Below, one piece after another: positions 1 to 8,169 of a stretch of 64,000 nucleotides of DNA. Under the pieces are notes generated by a model that searched no databases, had not been told where the DNA came from, and was given only the letters and a program-made list of their open reading frames with translations. Every line of letters begins with the position of its first letter. Position 1 is the first letter of the stretch. The DNA is taken from contig JQKK01000017.1 of NCBI GenBank assembly GCA_000746015.1, forward strand, positions 44,855 through 108,854, read 5' to 3'. Origin of the DNA: Lachnospiraceae bacterium MA2020 (lineage in GTDB: Bacteria; Bacillota; Clostridia; Lachnospirales; Lachnospiraceae). A program made the position numbers and the translations under genes.

Positions 1-639
1 ATCTTCAAGCTTTGAAACTTCCTTATATTCAACATTATCTAAAGAATCAAGATGTTCTTTGATATATTCGGGTAATTTTAATTCTTTTGGTGAAATGAAT
101 ACGAATTTGATATTTGTATATCTGACTAAAGCACTGATTAAAGAATGAACGGTGCGGCCAAATTTAAGGTCTCCGCACATGCCGATTGTGAGATTGTCAA
201 ATTTTCCTTTTAAGGAACGGATAGTCATGAGATCTGTAAGTGTCTGAGTTGGATGATGATGACCGCCATCACCGGCGTTAATGACTGGAATAGAAGACTT
301 CTCTGCAGCTACTAATGGAGCACCTTCTTTTGGGTGACGCATAGCACAGATATCAGCAAATGAAGAAACGACACGAATTGTATCAGCAACGGTTTCACCT
401 TTTGTTGCGGAAGAGGAATCAGCGGAATGGAAACCAAGTGTCTTGCCGCCTAAACGAAGCATTGCGGCCTCAAATGAAAGTCTTGTACGTGTACTTGGTT
501 CATAAAATAGTGTGGCTAAGATCTTGCCATCACATGCATGTGAATATTTGTCTGGATTTGCAATGATATCGGAGGCAGTGTCCATAAGTGCATCAAGCTC
601 TGCAACCGAAAAGTCGAGAGGACTCATTAGGTTTCTCAT
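1..639 (-). CDS. pyrB: Aspartate carbamoyltransferase catalytic chain (cut by window edge)
   Basis: The reverse strand is open from an ATG at 637-639 to the window edge, giving the first 213 residues of a protein whose family is usually about 300 residues. It carries the carbamoyl-phosphate-binding motif [10 protein letters not shown] near residue 50 and the [11 protein letters not shown] segment further on, both diagnostic of ATCase. The enzyme joins carbamoyl phosphate to aspartate, the first committed step of cytoplasmic pyrimidine synthesis. An AAAGGAA ribosome binding site lies about 10 bases before the chosen ATG; a second in-frame ATG four codons later is possible. It diverges from pheA with its own promoter. 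No pyrI or other pyr gene is visible because the gene runs out of the window. Confidence 0.95.
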   Translation of the reverse strand, partial: MRNLMSPLDFSVAELDALMDTASDIIANPDKYSHACDGKILATLFYEPSTRTRLSFEAAMLRLGGKTLGFHSADSSSATKGETVADTIRVVSSFADICAMRHPKEGAPLVAAEKSSIPVINAGDGGHHHPTQTLTDLMTIRSLKGKFDNLTIGMCGDLKFGRTVHSLISALVRYTNIKFVFISPKELKLPEYIKEHLDSLDNVEYKEVSKLED

Positions 640-685
640 TGAATAGACGTTCCTTTCTGTATTTAAGATTAAATATATCTGAAAC

Positions 686-714
686 ATTATAAACATAATT
701 TTGAGATTTTTCAA
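686..714 (-). promoter_or_regulatory. Promoter of pyrB
   Basis: On the reverse strand TTGAAA and TATAAT are separated by exactly 17 bases, about 50 bases before the pyrB start. This is a near-consensus housekeeping sigma promoter. No PyrR-type leader terminator is seen in the short untranslated region. Confidence 0.7.
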
Positions 715-744
715 CAACGAATTCATATTGAGGCCCTTTGCTTA

Positions 745-773
745 TTGTTTTTTGGCATATTAGAATATATAAT
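745..773 (+). promoter_or_regulatory. Promoter of the pheA operon
   Basis: TTGTTT and TATAAT are separated by 17 bases, ending about 40 bases before the pheA start. An overlapping pair, TTGCTT (738) and TAGAAT (761), also has a 17-base spacer, so the exact start point is uncertain. Confidence 0.6.
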
Positions 774-811
774 TAAATACAATAAGGAAAATTGAATGCA
801 GGAGGACGAGC

Positions 812-1939
812 ATGAGTCTCGAAGAATACAGAAAAGAAATTGACGCTATAGACAAACAGATCGTTGAGCTATATGAAAAGCGTATGGAAGTTTCTGATAA
901 GGTTGCGCTTTATAAGATAGAGAATCATAGAAATGTCTATGATCCGGAGAGAGAAGCAGCTAAGCTTGATAAGATCCGTGATCTTGCCCATAATGAGTTT
1001 AATGCAAAAGGTGCAGCTGAGCTTATACTGCATATCATGTCTGAAAGCCGTAAAAAGCAGTATGCTTTACTCGAAGAGCATAATGTTGGTGTCAGACTTC
1101 CTTTTATACCCGTAGACAGTCTCGATACAAAAAATGCAAGGGTAGTTTTTCAGGGAGTAAACGGTGCTTATTCTGAGGCCGCTATGATTCAGTTTTTTGG
1201 AGAGGATGTAAATGCACATCCGGTTGATACATTTAGAGATGCAATGCGTTCTATCGATGAAGGCACTGCTGATTTTGCTGTGCTTCCGATTGAAAATTCT
1301 TCTGCAGGGATAGTCAGTGCTAACTATGACCTTCTTACTGAGTTTGAAAATTATATAGTGGCTGAGCAGGTTATCGAGATAGACAACTGTCTCATGGGTG
1401 TTCCGGGCACTGATATAGCTGATATCAAGACTATTTATTCACATCCACAGGCACTTATGCAGTGTGCGCCGTTTATTGAGAGTAATAAGCAGTGGCGAGC
1501 TATCAGCTTCTCAAATACAGCCATGGCTGCAAAGAAGATCCATGATGATAATGACAAAACTCAGGCGGCAATAGCAGGTTCAAGAGCTGCTGATGTTTAT
1601 GGCCTTGAGATCTTAAAAAGAGATATTAATTTTAGTGATGGTAATTCAACAAGATTTATCATTGTTACAAACCAGAAGATTTTTGTGAAAAACGCAAAAA
1701 AAGTGAGCATCTGCTTTGAAATTGAAAACAAGAGCGGAACGCTGTATTCTATTCTTTCCCACGTGATCTATAACGATCTTAATATGTCCAAGATCGAAAG
1801 CCGACCTATTGCAAACAGACCGTGGCATTATAGATTTTTCCTTGATTTTGAAGGCAATCTGTCTGATGCCGCCGTTAGAAATGCACTTCGTGGGATAAGG
1901 GAGGAAGCAAGGAATCTGCGTATATTAGGAAACTATTGA
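812..1939 (+). CDS. pheA: Bifunctional chorismate mutase / prephenate dehydratase (P-protein)
   Basis: This 375-residue protein makes phenylpyruvate from chorismate through prephenate, the phenylalanine branch of aromatic amino acid synthesis. Residues 1-90 look like an AroQ helical chorismate mutase (IDAIDKQIVELYEKR start). Residues about 108-285 are prephenate dehydratase, with GVNGAYSEAA, PIENSSAGIV and the catalytic-loop NSTRFIIV. Residues about 295-370 are an ACT domain with an ESRP motif, the usual phenylalanine feedback site. The length matches fused P-proteins. AGGAGG sits 6 bases before the ATG. It is the first gene after a strong promoter and is followed 13 bases later by ppx, so it may be co-transcribed with the polyphosphate genes, an association with no obvious metabolic logic. 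Confidence 0.95.
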   Translation: MSLEEYRKEIDAIDKQIVELYEKRMEVSDKVALYKIENHRNVYDPEREAAKLDKIRDLAHNEFNAKGAAELILHIMSESRKKQYALLEEHNVGVRLPFIPVDSLDTKNARVVFQGVNGAYSEAAMIQFFGEDVNAHPVDTFRDAMRSIDEGTADFAVLPIENSSAGIVSANYDLLTEFENYIVAEQVIEIDNCLMGVPGTDIADIKTIYSHPQALMQCAPFIESNKQWRAISFSNTAMAAKKIHDDNDKTQAAIAGSRAADVYGLEILKRDINFSDGNSTRFIIVTNQKIFVKNAKKVSICFEIENKSGTLYSILSHVIYNDLNMSKIESRPIANRPWHYRFFLDFEGNLSDAAVRNALRGIREEARNLRILGNY

Positions 1940-1952
1940 GGGGTATAAGGTT

Positions 1953-3500
1953 ATGGCAATTAAGACTTTTGCTGCTATCGATGTCGGCTCATATGAGATA
2001 GGGATGAAGATCTTTGAGCTGTCAAAAAAAATAGGTGTTCGTGAAATCGACTATGTTCGTCATCGTATAGATCTTGGAACCGATACTTACAATACCGGTC
2101 GTATCAGCTATGAAAGAATGGATGAGCTTTGTGAAACGTTGAAGGGCTTTACTGAGATCATGAAGTCTTATAAGGTTGATGATTACAGAGCATGTGGTAC
2201 ATCTGCTATACGTGAGACGGTCAATACAAAGGTCGTTATAGATCAGATCAAGCTTAGGACAGGGCTTAATGTGCAGGTTCTTGGTAATTCTGAGCAGCGA
2301 TTTCTCGACTACAAGTCTTTAGCGCTTAAAAGTCAGGAGTTTGGCCATATAATCGCAAGAGGTACTGCTATCATAGACATAGGCGGAGGAAGTACGCAGA
2401 TATCGCTTTTTAGTGACTCACGCCTTGTATCTACTGTAAACCTGCCGCTTGGCATACTTCGACTTCGGTCAAAGATGAATGCGCTTGATGCAGGTCTTGG
2501 CAGCTATGAAGAGCTCCTTACGGAAACCATATGCAATGAGCTTCATCATTTTAAGAAGTTTTATCTTGAAGATATTGAAGTGCAGAATCTTATAGTCGTT
2601 GATGACTATCTGCCCAATATTGCACGTAAGATTGATGAAAGTGCTGCAAATGGCTCTTTTTCTGCAGAGCGATTTCTTAAAAAAATAGAAGAAATGAAGC
2701 ATGTTCCGCAGGGACAGGTCGCAAGGCTTGTTGGAGTACACAGGGAGAATGCATCACTTCTCCTTCCCTCAGCACTTCTCATTAAGCATTTTATAAGTAT
2801 GACCGGAGCTGAGAGACTATGGCTTCCGGGTGTTACGCTTTCTGATGGTATTGCTTATGACTATGCTGATAAAAATAAGCTTATAGAAGCTAATCATGAT
2901 TTCTCTCAGGACATCATTTCGTGTGCGGACAGTATTTCTCAGCGATATAAAGGAAGCAAGTCTATAGAAGAAGAGCTTGTAAAATGTGCTCTTGCAATAT
3001 TTGACGGAACTAAGAAGATACATGGCCTGTCAAAACGTGAGAGACTTTTGCTTGAGCTCGCTGCAAGGCTTAATGATGTGGGATGCTTTGTGTCGATGTC
3101 TTCTCCGGCAGAGTGCTCTTATCAGATTATTATGGGCACGGAGATCATCGGTATCTCGCATATTGAAAGAGAAATAATAGCTACGATTGTTAGAAATTCA
3201 AGATTTAGAGAGTTTTATTACGAGGACTTCAATGAGGAAGAGTTTGATAATAAGGTCTATCTTATCGTCACCAAGCTTACGGCGATCCTCAGAGTGGCAG
3301 TAGGTATGTCGAGAAGTCCAAAGAAGTATTATAGAAGTGTCAAGGCAGCGCTTCACGAGAAAGAGCTTGTGATAACTGTTGAGTCAAAAGATTCTATGAT
3401 ACTTGAGAAGGGGTTATTTGGTTTTAGTACAGATCTGTTTGAGGAAGTATTTGGAATAAGACCGGTACTTAAGACCAAGAAAGGGTGGAGCATGAAATGA
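1953..3500 (+). CDS. ppx: Ppx/GppA exopolyphosphatase family protein
   Basis: A 515-residue member of the Ppx/GppA phosphatases, which release phosphate from the ends of polyphosphate chains or hydrolyse pppGpp. The actin-like ATPase core is visible as FAAIDVGSYEIGMKIFEL near the start and the phosphate-binding IIDIGGGSTQISLF near residue 135. The C-terminal ~200 residues are the HD-like helical region of long Ppx proteins. GAGGGG lies 9 bases before the ATG. Its stop overlaps the next start in an ATGA, and that gene encodes polyphosphate kinase, so the pair sets polyphosphate levels. The product could also act on pppGpp; the sequence alone does not separate the two substrates. Confidence 0.85.
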   Translation: MAIKTFAAIDVGSYEIGMKIFELSKKIGVREIDYVRHRIDLGTDTYNTGRISYERMDELCETLKGFTEIMKSYKVDDYRACGTSAIRETVNTKVVIDQIKLRTGLNVQVLGNSEQRFLDYKSLALKSQEFGHIIARGTAIIDIGGGSTQISLFSDSRLVSTVNLPLGILRLRSKMNALDAGLGSYEELLTETICNELHHFKKFYLEDIEVQNLIVVDDYLPNIARKIDESAANGSFSAERFLKKIEEMKHVPQGQVARLVGVHRENASLLLPSALLIKHFISMTGAERLWLPGVTLSDGIAYDYADKNKLIEANHDFSQDIISCADSISQRYKGSKSIEEELVKCALAIFDGTKKIHGLSKRERLLLELAARLNDVGCFVSMSSPAECSYQIIMGTEIIGISHIEREIIATIVRNSRFREFYYEDFNEEEFDNKVYLIVTKLTAILRVAVGMSRSPKKYYRSVKAALHEKELVITVESKDSMILEKGLFGFSTDLFEEVFGIRPVLKTKKGWSMK

Positions 3501-5683
3501 AAAAAGCTGATCAGAAAAAGACGGGTGATAAAATAAACTATCGCCTGCCTGAATATTATACAAACAGAGAGCTTTCATGGATTAAATTTAACGAAAGAGT
3601 TCTACTTGAGGCTCAGGATAAAACGTTGCCTCTTTTTGAGCGTATCAAGATGCTTGCAATTACGGCATCTAACCTTGATGAATTTTTCATGGTAAGAGTT
3701 GCTTCACTTAAAGACATGGTACATGCCGGATATGCTAAAGTTGATATAGCCGGTATGACGGCGCAGCAGCAGCTCAAAGCTGTAAATAAGGTTACTCATG
3801 AATTCGTAGATAAACAATACGCAACCTATAATGATTCACTCATTCCGCTATTTTCACCAAACGGGATTCGCCTTGTAAGGCATCATGAAGACCTCAATGC
3901 AGCTCAGGCTGAGTATGTTGACAAGTATTTTGGCGAGGAAGTATATCCGGTTTTGACACCAATGGCGGTTGATTCTTCTAGGCCATTTCCGCTTGTAAGA
4001 AATAAGACGCTGAATATTGCAGCGCTTGTTTCGGCCAAAGACCCGGGACAGGAGGAAAAGAAAAAGACTGAATTTGCAATGGTTCAGGTACCGAATGTGT
4101 TGCCGCGTCTTGTCGAGATCCCTTCAGAAGGAGGACGGGAGTTCATACTTCTTGAGGAGATAATTGAAAGAAATATCGAAAAGCTTTTCCTTAATTACAA
4201 TATCGTGTGTGCTCATCCGTTCCGTGTCATGAGAAATGCCGATCTTTCAATTGATGAGGATGAGGCGGAAGATCTTTTAAAGGAAATCGAGCGTCAGCTG
4301 AAACGTCGTCAGTGGGGCGAAGTTATCAGACTTGAGGTTGAGGACTCTATAAACAAAAAGCTCCTCGATATCATCAAAACAGAAGTGCATGTTGAAAATG
4401 AGGATATCTACTTTATAAACGGTCCGCTTGATCTGACTTTTCTTATGAAAGTTTCAGGGCTTGATGGATTTGATAATTTAAAAATACCAAAATGGACACC
4501 TCAGCCGCCTAAGTATATGCCTCTTGAGTATACTGATATTTTTGAAGAAATTAAAAAGGGAGACATATTACTTCAGCATCCTTATGAAAGCTTTGAGCCT
4601 GTAGTTAATTTTATCAGAATGGCAGCTCGCGATAAGGATGTACTTGCGATAAAGATGACGCTCTACAGAGTCAGTGGTAATTCACCTATAATCGCCGCAC
4701 TGGCGCAGGCTGCCGAAAATGGAAAGCAGGTTTCCGTGCTTGTTGAGCTTAAAGCCAGGTTTGATGAAGAGCACAATATAACATGGGCAAGGACTCTTGA
4801 AAAAGCAGGCTGTCATGTTATATACGGACTTGTCGGACTAAAAACACATTCCAAGATAGCGCTTGTTGTAAGGCGTGAGGAAGATGGCATACGCAGATAT
4901 GTTCATCTGGGAACTGGTAATTACAATGACTCTACGGCTAAGCAGTACACAGATATGGGTCTTTTGACATGCTCATCACGTATTGGTGAAGATGCAACTG
5001 CTGTTTTTAACATGCTTTCAGGATATTCCGAGCCGGTTTCGTGGAATAAGCTTATACTTGCTCCACTATGGCTCAAAGGACAGTTTATATATTTGATCGA
5101 TAGAGAAGCAGAAAATGCACGTGCCGGAAGGGAAGCGCATATAGTCGCAAAAATGAATTCCGTATGTGATCCGGATATTATTGAGGCTTTATATAAAGCA
5201 TCTTCTGCGGGTGTAAAGATCGATCTGATAGTAAGAGGTATATGCAGCTTAAAAGTTGGAATACCGGGGATATCTGAGAATATTACAGTCCGCTCTATTG
5301 TAGGTTATTTCCTTGAGCACAGCAGGATCTTTTATTTCCTCAATGATGGAAATGAAGAGTTTTATATGGGATCTGCAGACTGGATGCCACGAAATCTTGA
5401 CAGGCGTGTTGAGATATGTTTCCCGGTAGAAAAGGAAGAACTCAGGGAAGACTTGAGACATTTCCTTGAGATCGAGCTTGCAGACAATGTTAAGGCATCA
5501 GTTCTGCAGAGCAATGGCGATTATGTAAGGCCGGAGAGAAGAGGCCGAAGACTCATCGATTCACAAAAAGTTTTTGAAGAAGAAGCCAGACTTTTGGCAA
5601 AACAGAGAAAGGATATAATTTCTGACCGTGTATTTGTACCGGAGATGAAATTGGATGAAGATGAAACGAGCAGCAATATTTGA
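3497..5683 (+). CDS. ppk1: Polyphosphate kinase 1
   Basis: About 728 residues, the normal length for PPK1, which polymerises ATP gamma-phosphates into polyphosphate and runs in reverse. The N domain has the typical NRELSWIKFNERVL start. The catalytic domain has RRYVHLGTGNYND with the autophosphorylated histidine, and HSRIFYF with the second conserved histidine. I place the start at ATG 3497 because GGGTGGAG lies six bases upstream and it forms a 4-base ATGA overlap with ppx, implying translational coupling; a GTG at 3485 in the same frame is the longer alternative. The C-terminus overlaps the following HAD gene by 29 bases. Confidence 0.93.
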   Translation: MKKADQKKTGDKINYRLPEYYTNRELSWIKFNERVLLEAQDKTLPLFERIKMLAITASNLDEFFMVRVASLKDMVHAGYAKVDIAGMTAQQQLKAVNKVTHEFVDKQYATYNDSLIPLFSPNGIRLVRHHEDLNAAQAEYVDKYFGEEVYPVLTPMAVDSSRPFPLVRNKTLNIAALVSAKDPGQEEKKKTEFAMVQVPNVLPRLVEIPSEGGREFILLEEIIERNIEKLFLNYNIVCAHPFRVMRNADLSIDEDEAEDLLKEIERQLKRRQWGEVIRLEVEDSINKKLLDIIKTEVHVENEDIYFINGPLDLTFLMKVSGLDGFDNLKIPKWTPQPPKYMPLEYTDIFEEIKKGDILLQHPYESFEPVVNFIRMAARDKDVLAIKMTLYRVSGNSPIIAALAQAAENGKQVSVLVELKARFDEEHNITWARTLEKAGCHVIYGLVGLKTHSKIALVVRREEDGIRRYVHLGTGNYNDSTAKQYTDMGLLTCSSRIGEDATAVFNMLSGYSEPVSWNKLILAPLWLKGQFIYLIDREAENARAGREAHIVAKMNSVCDPDIIEALYKASSAGVKIDLIVRGICSLKVGIPGISENITVRSIVGYFLEHSRIFYFLNDGNEEFYMGSADWMPRNLDRRVEICFPVEKEELREDLRHFLEIELADNVKASVLQSNGDYVRPERRGRRLIDSQKVFEEEARLLAKQRKDIISDRVFVPEMKLDEDETSSNI

Positions 5684-6311
5684 CTTGGATGGAACAGTAG
5701 CAGCAACTTTGGAAGCAATAGCGCATTGTGCAAACATGGCTATTGGTGATTTTGGATATGAAGCATATCCGATCGATCAGTTTAAGACATTCGCAGGAGA
5801 TGGGGCACATACTTTGATAGAACGTGCTTTGAAAGGCAGGGGAGTAGAAGATAAGGATACGGTTGAAAAAGTATTTGCCAGATACATGGAGATATTTGCT
5901 GTAGATTGCCTTTACAATGCTCACCCATATGAAGGAATCCCTGAGCTTTTGAAGTCGCTTAGAGAAAAGGGGATCAAGACAGCGGTTTTATCAAATAAAC
6001 CTCATCCGGAATCGATCAAGACAGTTGATGGTATTTTACCAAAGGGAAGTTTTGATCTTATCAGAGGTGTCATAGATGGCTGCCCTAAAAAACCAGCTCC
6101 TGATGGGGCATTTGCTATTGCAAAGGAGTTTGGGGTAGAGCCTTCTGAGTGCATATATCTTGGCGATACAAATACTGATATGAAGACGGGAAAGTCGGCA
6201 GGTATGTTTACAATCGGTGTTACTTGGGGATTCAGGCCGGTTGAAGAGCTTAAGGAGAATCATGCGGACGCGATCATAGATCATCCGCTTGAGGCACTGA
6301 AATATATTTAA
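5655..6311 (+). CDS. HAD-family phosphatase, phosphoglycolate phosphatase-like
   Basis: A 218-residue haloacid dehalogenase-type hydrolase. Motif I is IFDLDGTVAATLEA (nucleophile and acid/base aspartates), motif II is the serine/threonine region TAVLSNKPH, motif III is a lysine in KKPAPDGAF, and motif IV is YLGDTNTDM. The cap between motifs I and II is the helical type found in phosphoglycolate phosphatase and pyrophosphatase PpaX. Overlap with ppk1 suggests translational coupling; a role in phosphate metabolism would fit the context, but the substrate is not readable from sequence. ATG codons at 5655 and 5661 are both possible starts. Confidence 0.8.
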   Translation: MKMKRAAIFDLDGTVAATLEAIAHCANMAIGDFGYEAYPIDQFKTFAGDGAHTLIERALKGRGVEDKDTVEKVFARYMEIFAVDCLYNAHPYEGIPELLKSLREKGIKTAVLSNKPHPESIKTVDGILPKGSFDLIRGVIDGCPKKPAPDGAFAIAKEFGVEPSECIYLGDTNTDMKTGKSAGMFTIGVTWGFRPVEELKENHADAIIDHPLEALKYI

Positions 6312-6343
6312 AGTGATATAAGTATCATTTGAGGGGTATGGGT

Positions 6344-8107
6344 ATGAAACAGTTTCAGCTTGAATTCTTTAATACAAAGGAATTAGAGAAGGATTTAACA
6401 GAAATAAAAGAATATGTAGATGAAAATTCGTGCAGTGACCTGCTTTTTCATATATTTTGCGGTATTTTGGACAAAAATAAGATTAGTAGTGTCATTGTTT
6501 CCATAAAGAGAACATTTCCGGATGCAAATGTTGTTGGATGCCTGTCAAATGGCGAGATATATGAAGGAAGATTGCTTGAGCCTGAGATCGTTATCACAGC
6601 TTATGCTTTTGATTCGGCGAAGGTAGCGGTAAAATGCTATAGATTTAGTGATATGCAGGAAGAAGATCTTGCTGATAAGATGCTCGCTGATGCAAGTGAA
6701 TATTATACACGTGCGGTTGAGATCCTTGCAGCAAAGAAAAACATGGAAATGTGGAAAATTGAAAAGAGACTTGGAAAGCTTGACTCACAGATCAAGGTTT
6801 TTGGCGGCGTTTCTATGGGGCATGATCAGATAAACGATGAGCCGTTTGTCTTTGCTAATAATAGTGATATCATATACAGCGGTGTAGTTGAGATAATCTA
6901 TTATGGAAATGGGCTGCATGTTATGCTTGGGCATTCTCTTGGATGGAGTCCATTGGGCCGTGAAATGAGCGTTACAAAGATCACAAACAATTCTTTGGCA
7001 GAACTGGATGGAATACCAGCCGCAGATATTTATGAGAAATATCTTGGCATAGAACAGGATGAGAATTTTTATCTTAATGCTTTAGAGTTTCCGCTTATTC
7101 TTGATAGAGGCGGGGTCACTCTATTAAGAGAACCGTTTAATAAAAACCGCGAAGGCTCATTAAAAATTGTTTCAGACCTTTTTGAAGGCGAAAGAGTGCG
7201 TATTGCATATGGTGATCTTGAAAGCATTGTACAGGCCACTACAAAGATGTGCAATGATATCAGATTGTTTGTTCCGCAAGCTGTATTGTTATTCTCTTGT
7301 TCTGCACGTAAAAAATTTCTGTCATACTTTGTAAATAAGGAAATGGAGCCTTTCCAAAAAATCGCTCCGACATCCGGATTCTTCTCTGGTGGTGAGATCA
7401 GGCGAGAGGGTAATACGATATATGAGCACAATGTATGCCTTGTAGCGGTTGCATTTAGGGAAGGAAATGAAATGGTCAGACCTGTTCCTCCTGTGTTTGT
7501 TGATGAATCTGTGCTCAGTGGGCAGCTGTCAGTAGTTAAAAGACTTGTGAATTTTGCCAAGGCGACAACAAGGGAATTGGAAGAAGTCAATACCAGCTTG
7601 AAGAAGGCTGTTGTTATCGACGGACTTACACAGGTATATAACAGACGTGCACTTGAAAGGAAGATAGAAGAAGGCATAAATAAAGCAAAAGAACAAAATT
7701 ATCCTATTTCGTTTATTATGCTCGATGTAGATAATTTTAAGCATATTAATGATACCTTTGGACATGCGGCTGGTGATGACGTGCTGCGCTCATTGGCACT
7801 TATATTAAAAACAGTAGCAGCTGTATCAGGCTCCAAATATGGTGAAGCCTCTGCGGGTAGATTTGGTGGTGAGGAATTTATCCTTGTTTTACCGGGAGTC
7901 AAATCCGATGCAGCTGTAGAGGTTGCCGAAAAGATCAGAAAAGAAGTTGAATCACACGATTTTTCATGTGGAGAGCAGCAGACTGTAAGTATAGGTGTCA
8001 CAGAGCTTAGACGAGATGACTCAAATAATGATGAGGTTTCAAACCGTGTAGATGAAGCTTTGTATAGAGCAAAACGTAATGGTAGAAATCAGGTTGTCAT
8101 GCTATAA
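6344..8107 (+). CDS. FIST sensor domain-GGDEF diguanylate cyclase
   Basis: A soluble protein of about 587 residues. The first ~390 residues resemble the FIST N and C sensory domains (ANVVGCLSNGEIYEG, LGHSLGWSPLG), thought to bind small ligands. The last ~165 residues are a GGDEF domain, with the substrate-binding segment VDNFKHINDTFGHAAGD and the active-site loop GRFGGEEF intact, so it should make c-di-GMP. The usual RxxD inhibitory site upstream of the loop reads KYGE, so product inhibition is probably absent. No membrane segment is visible. I chose ATG 6344 because GAGGGG sits seven bases before it; TTG 6329 and ATG 6338 are in frame but badly spaced. It is last in the pheA-ppx-ppk run. Confidence 0.85.
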   Translation: MKQFQLEFFNTKELEKDLTEIKEYVDENSCSDLLFHIFCGILDKNKISSVIVSIKRTFPDANVVGCLSNGEIYEGRLLEPEIVITAYAFDSAKVAVKCYRFSDMQEEDLADKMLADASEYYTRAVEILAAKKNMEMWKIEKRLGKLDSQIKVFGGVSMGHDQINDEPFVFANNSDIIYSGVVEIIYYGNGLHVMLGHSLGWSPLGREMSVTKITNNSLAELDGIPAADIYEKYLGIEQDENFYLNALEFPLILDRGGVTLLREPFNKNREGSLKIVSDLFEGERVRIAYGDLESIVQATTKMCNDIRLFVPQAVLLFSCSARKKFLSYFVNKEMEPFQKIAPTSGFFSGGEIRREGNTIYEHNVCLVAVAFREGNEMVRPVPPVFVDESVLSGQLSVVKRLVNFAKATTRELEEVNTSLKKAVVIDGLTQVYNRRALERKIEEGINKAKEQNYPISFIMLDVDNFKHINDTFGHAAGDDVLRSLALILKTVAAVSGSKYGEASAGRFGGEEFILVLPGVKSDAAVEVAEKIRKEVESHDFSCGEQQTVSIGVTELRRDDSNNDEVSNRVDEALYRAKRNGRNQVVML

Positions 8108-8112
8108 AAAAT

Positions 8113-8146
8113 ATACCCAATGGCTAAAATATATGCCATTGGGTAT
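8113..8146. terminator. Bidirectional intrinsic terminator
   Basis: A perfect 12-base-pair stem (ATACCCAATGGC and its complement) with a 10-base loop lies between two convergent genes. The reverse-strand exit has the better U tract, so it best serves the ABC-F gene and more weakly the GGDEF gene. Confidence 0.75.
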
Positions 8147-8169
8147 TGATATTTTAAAACAGATTTTAA

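Noticed and set aside
5553..5924. Reverse-strand open frames over ppk1 and the HAD gene
   Set aside because: They are shadows of well-supported genes, without ribosome sites or promoters.
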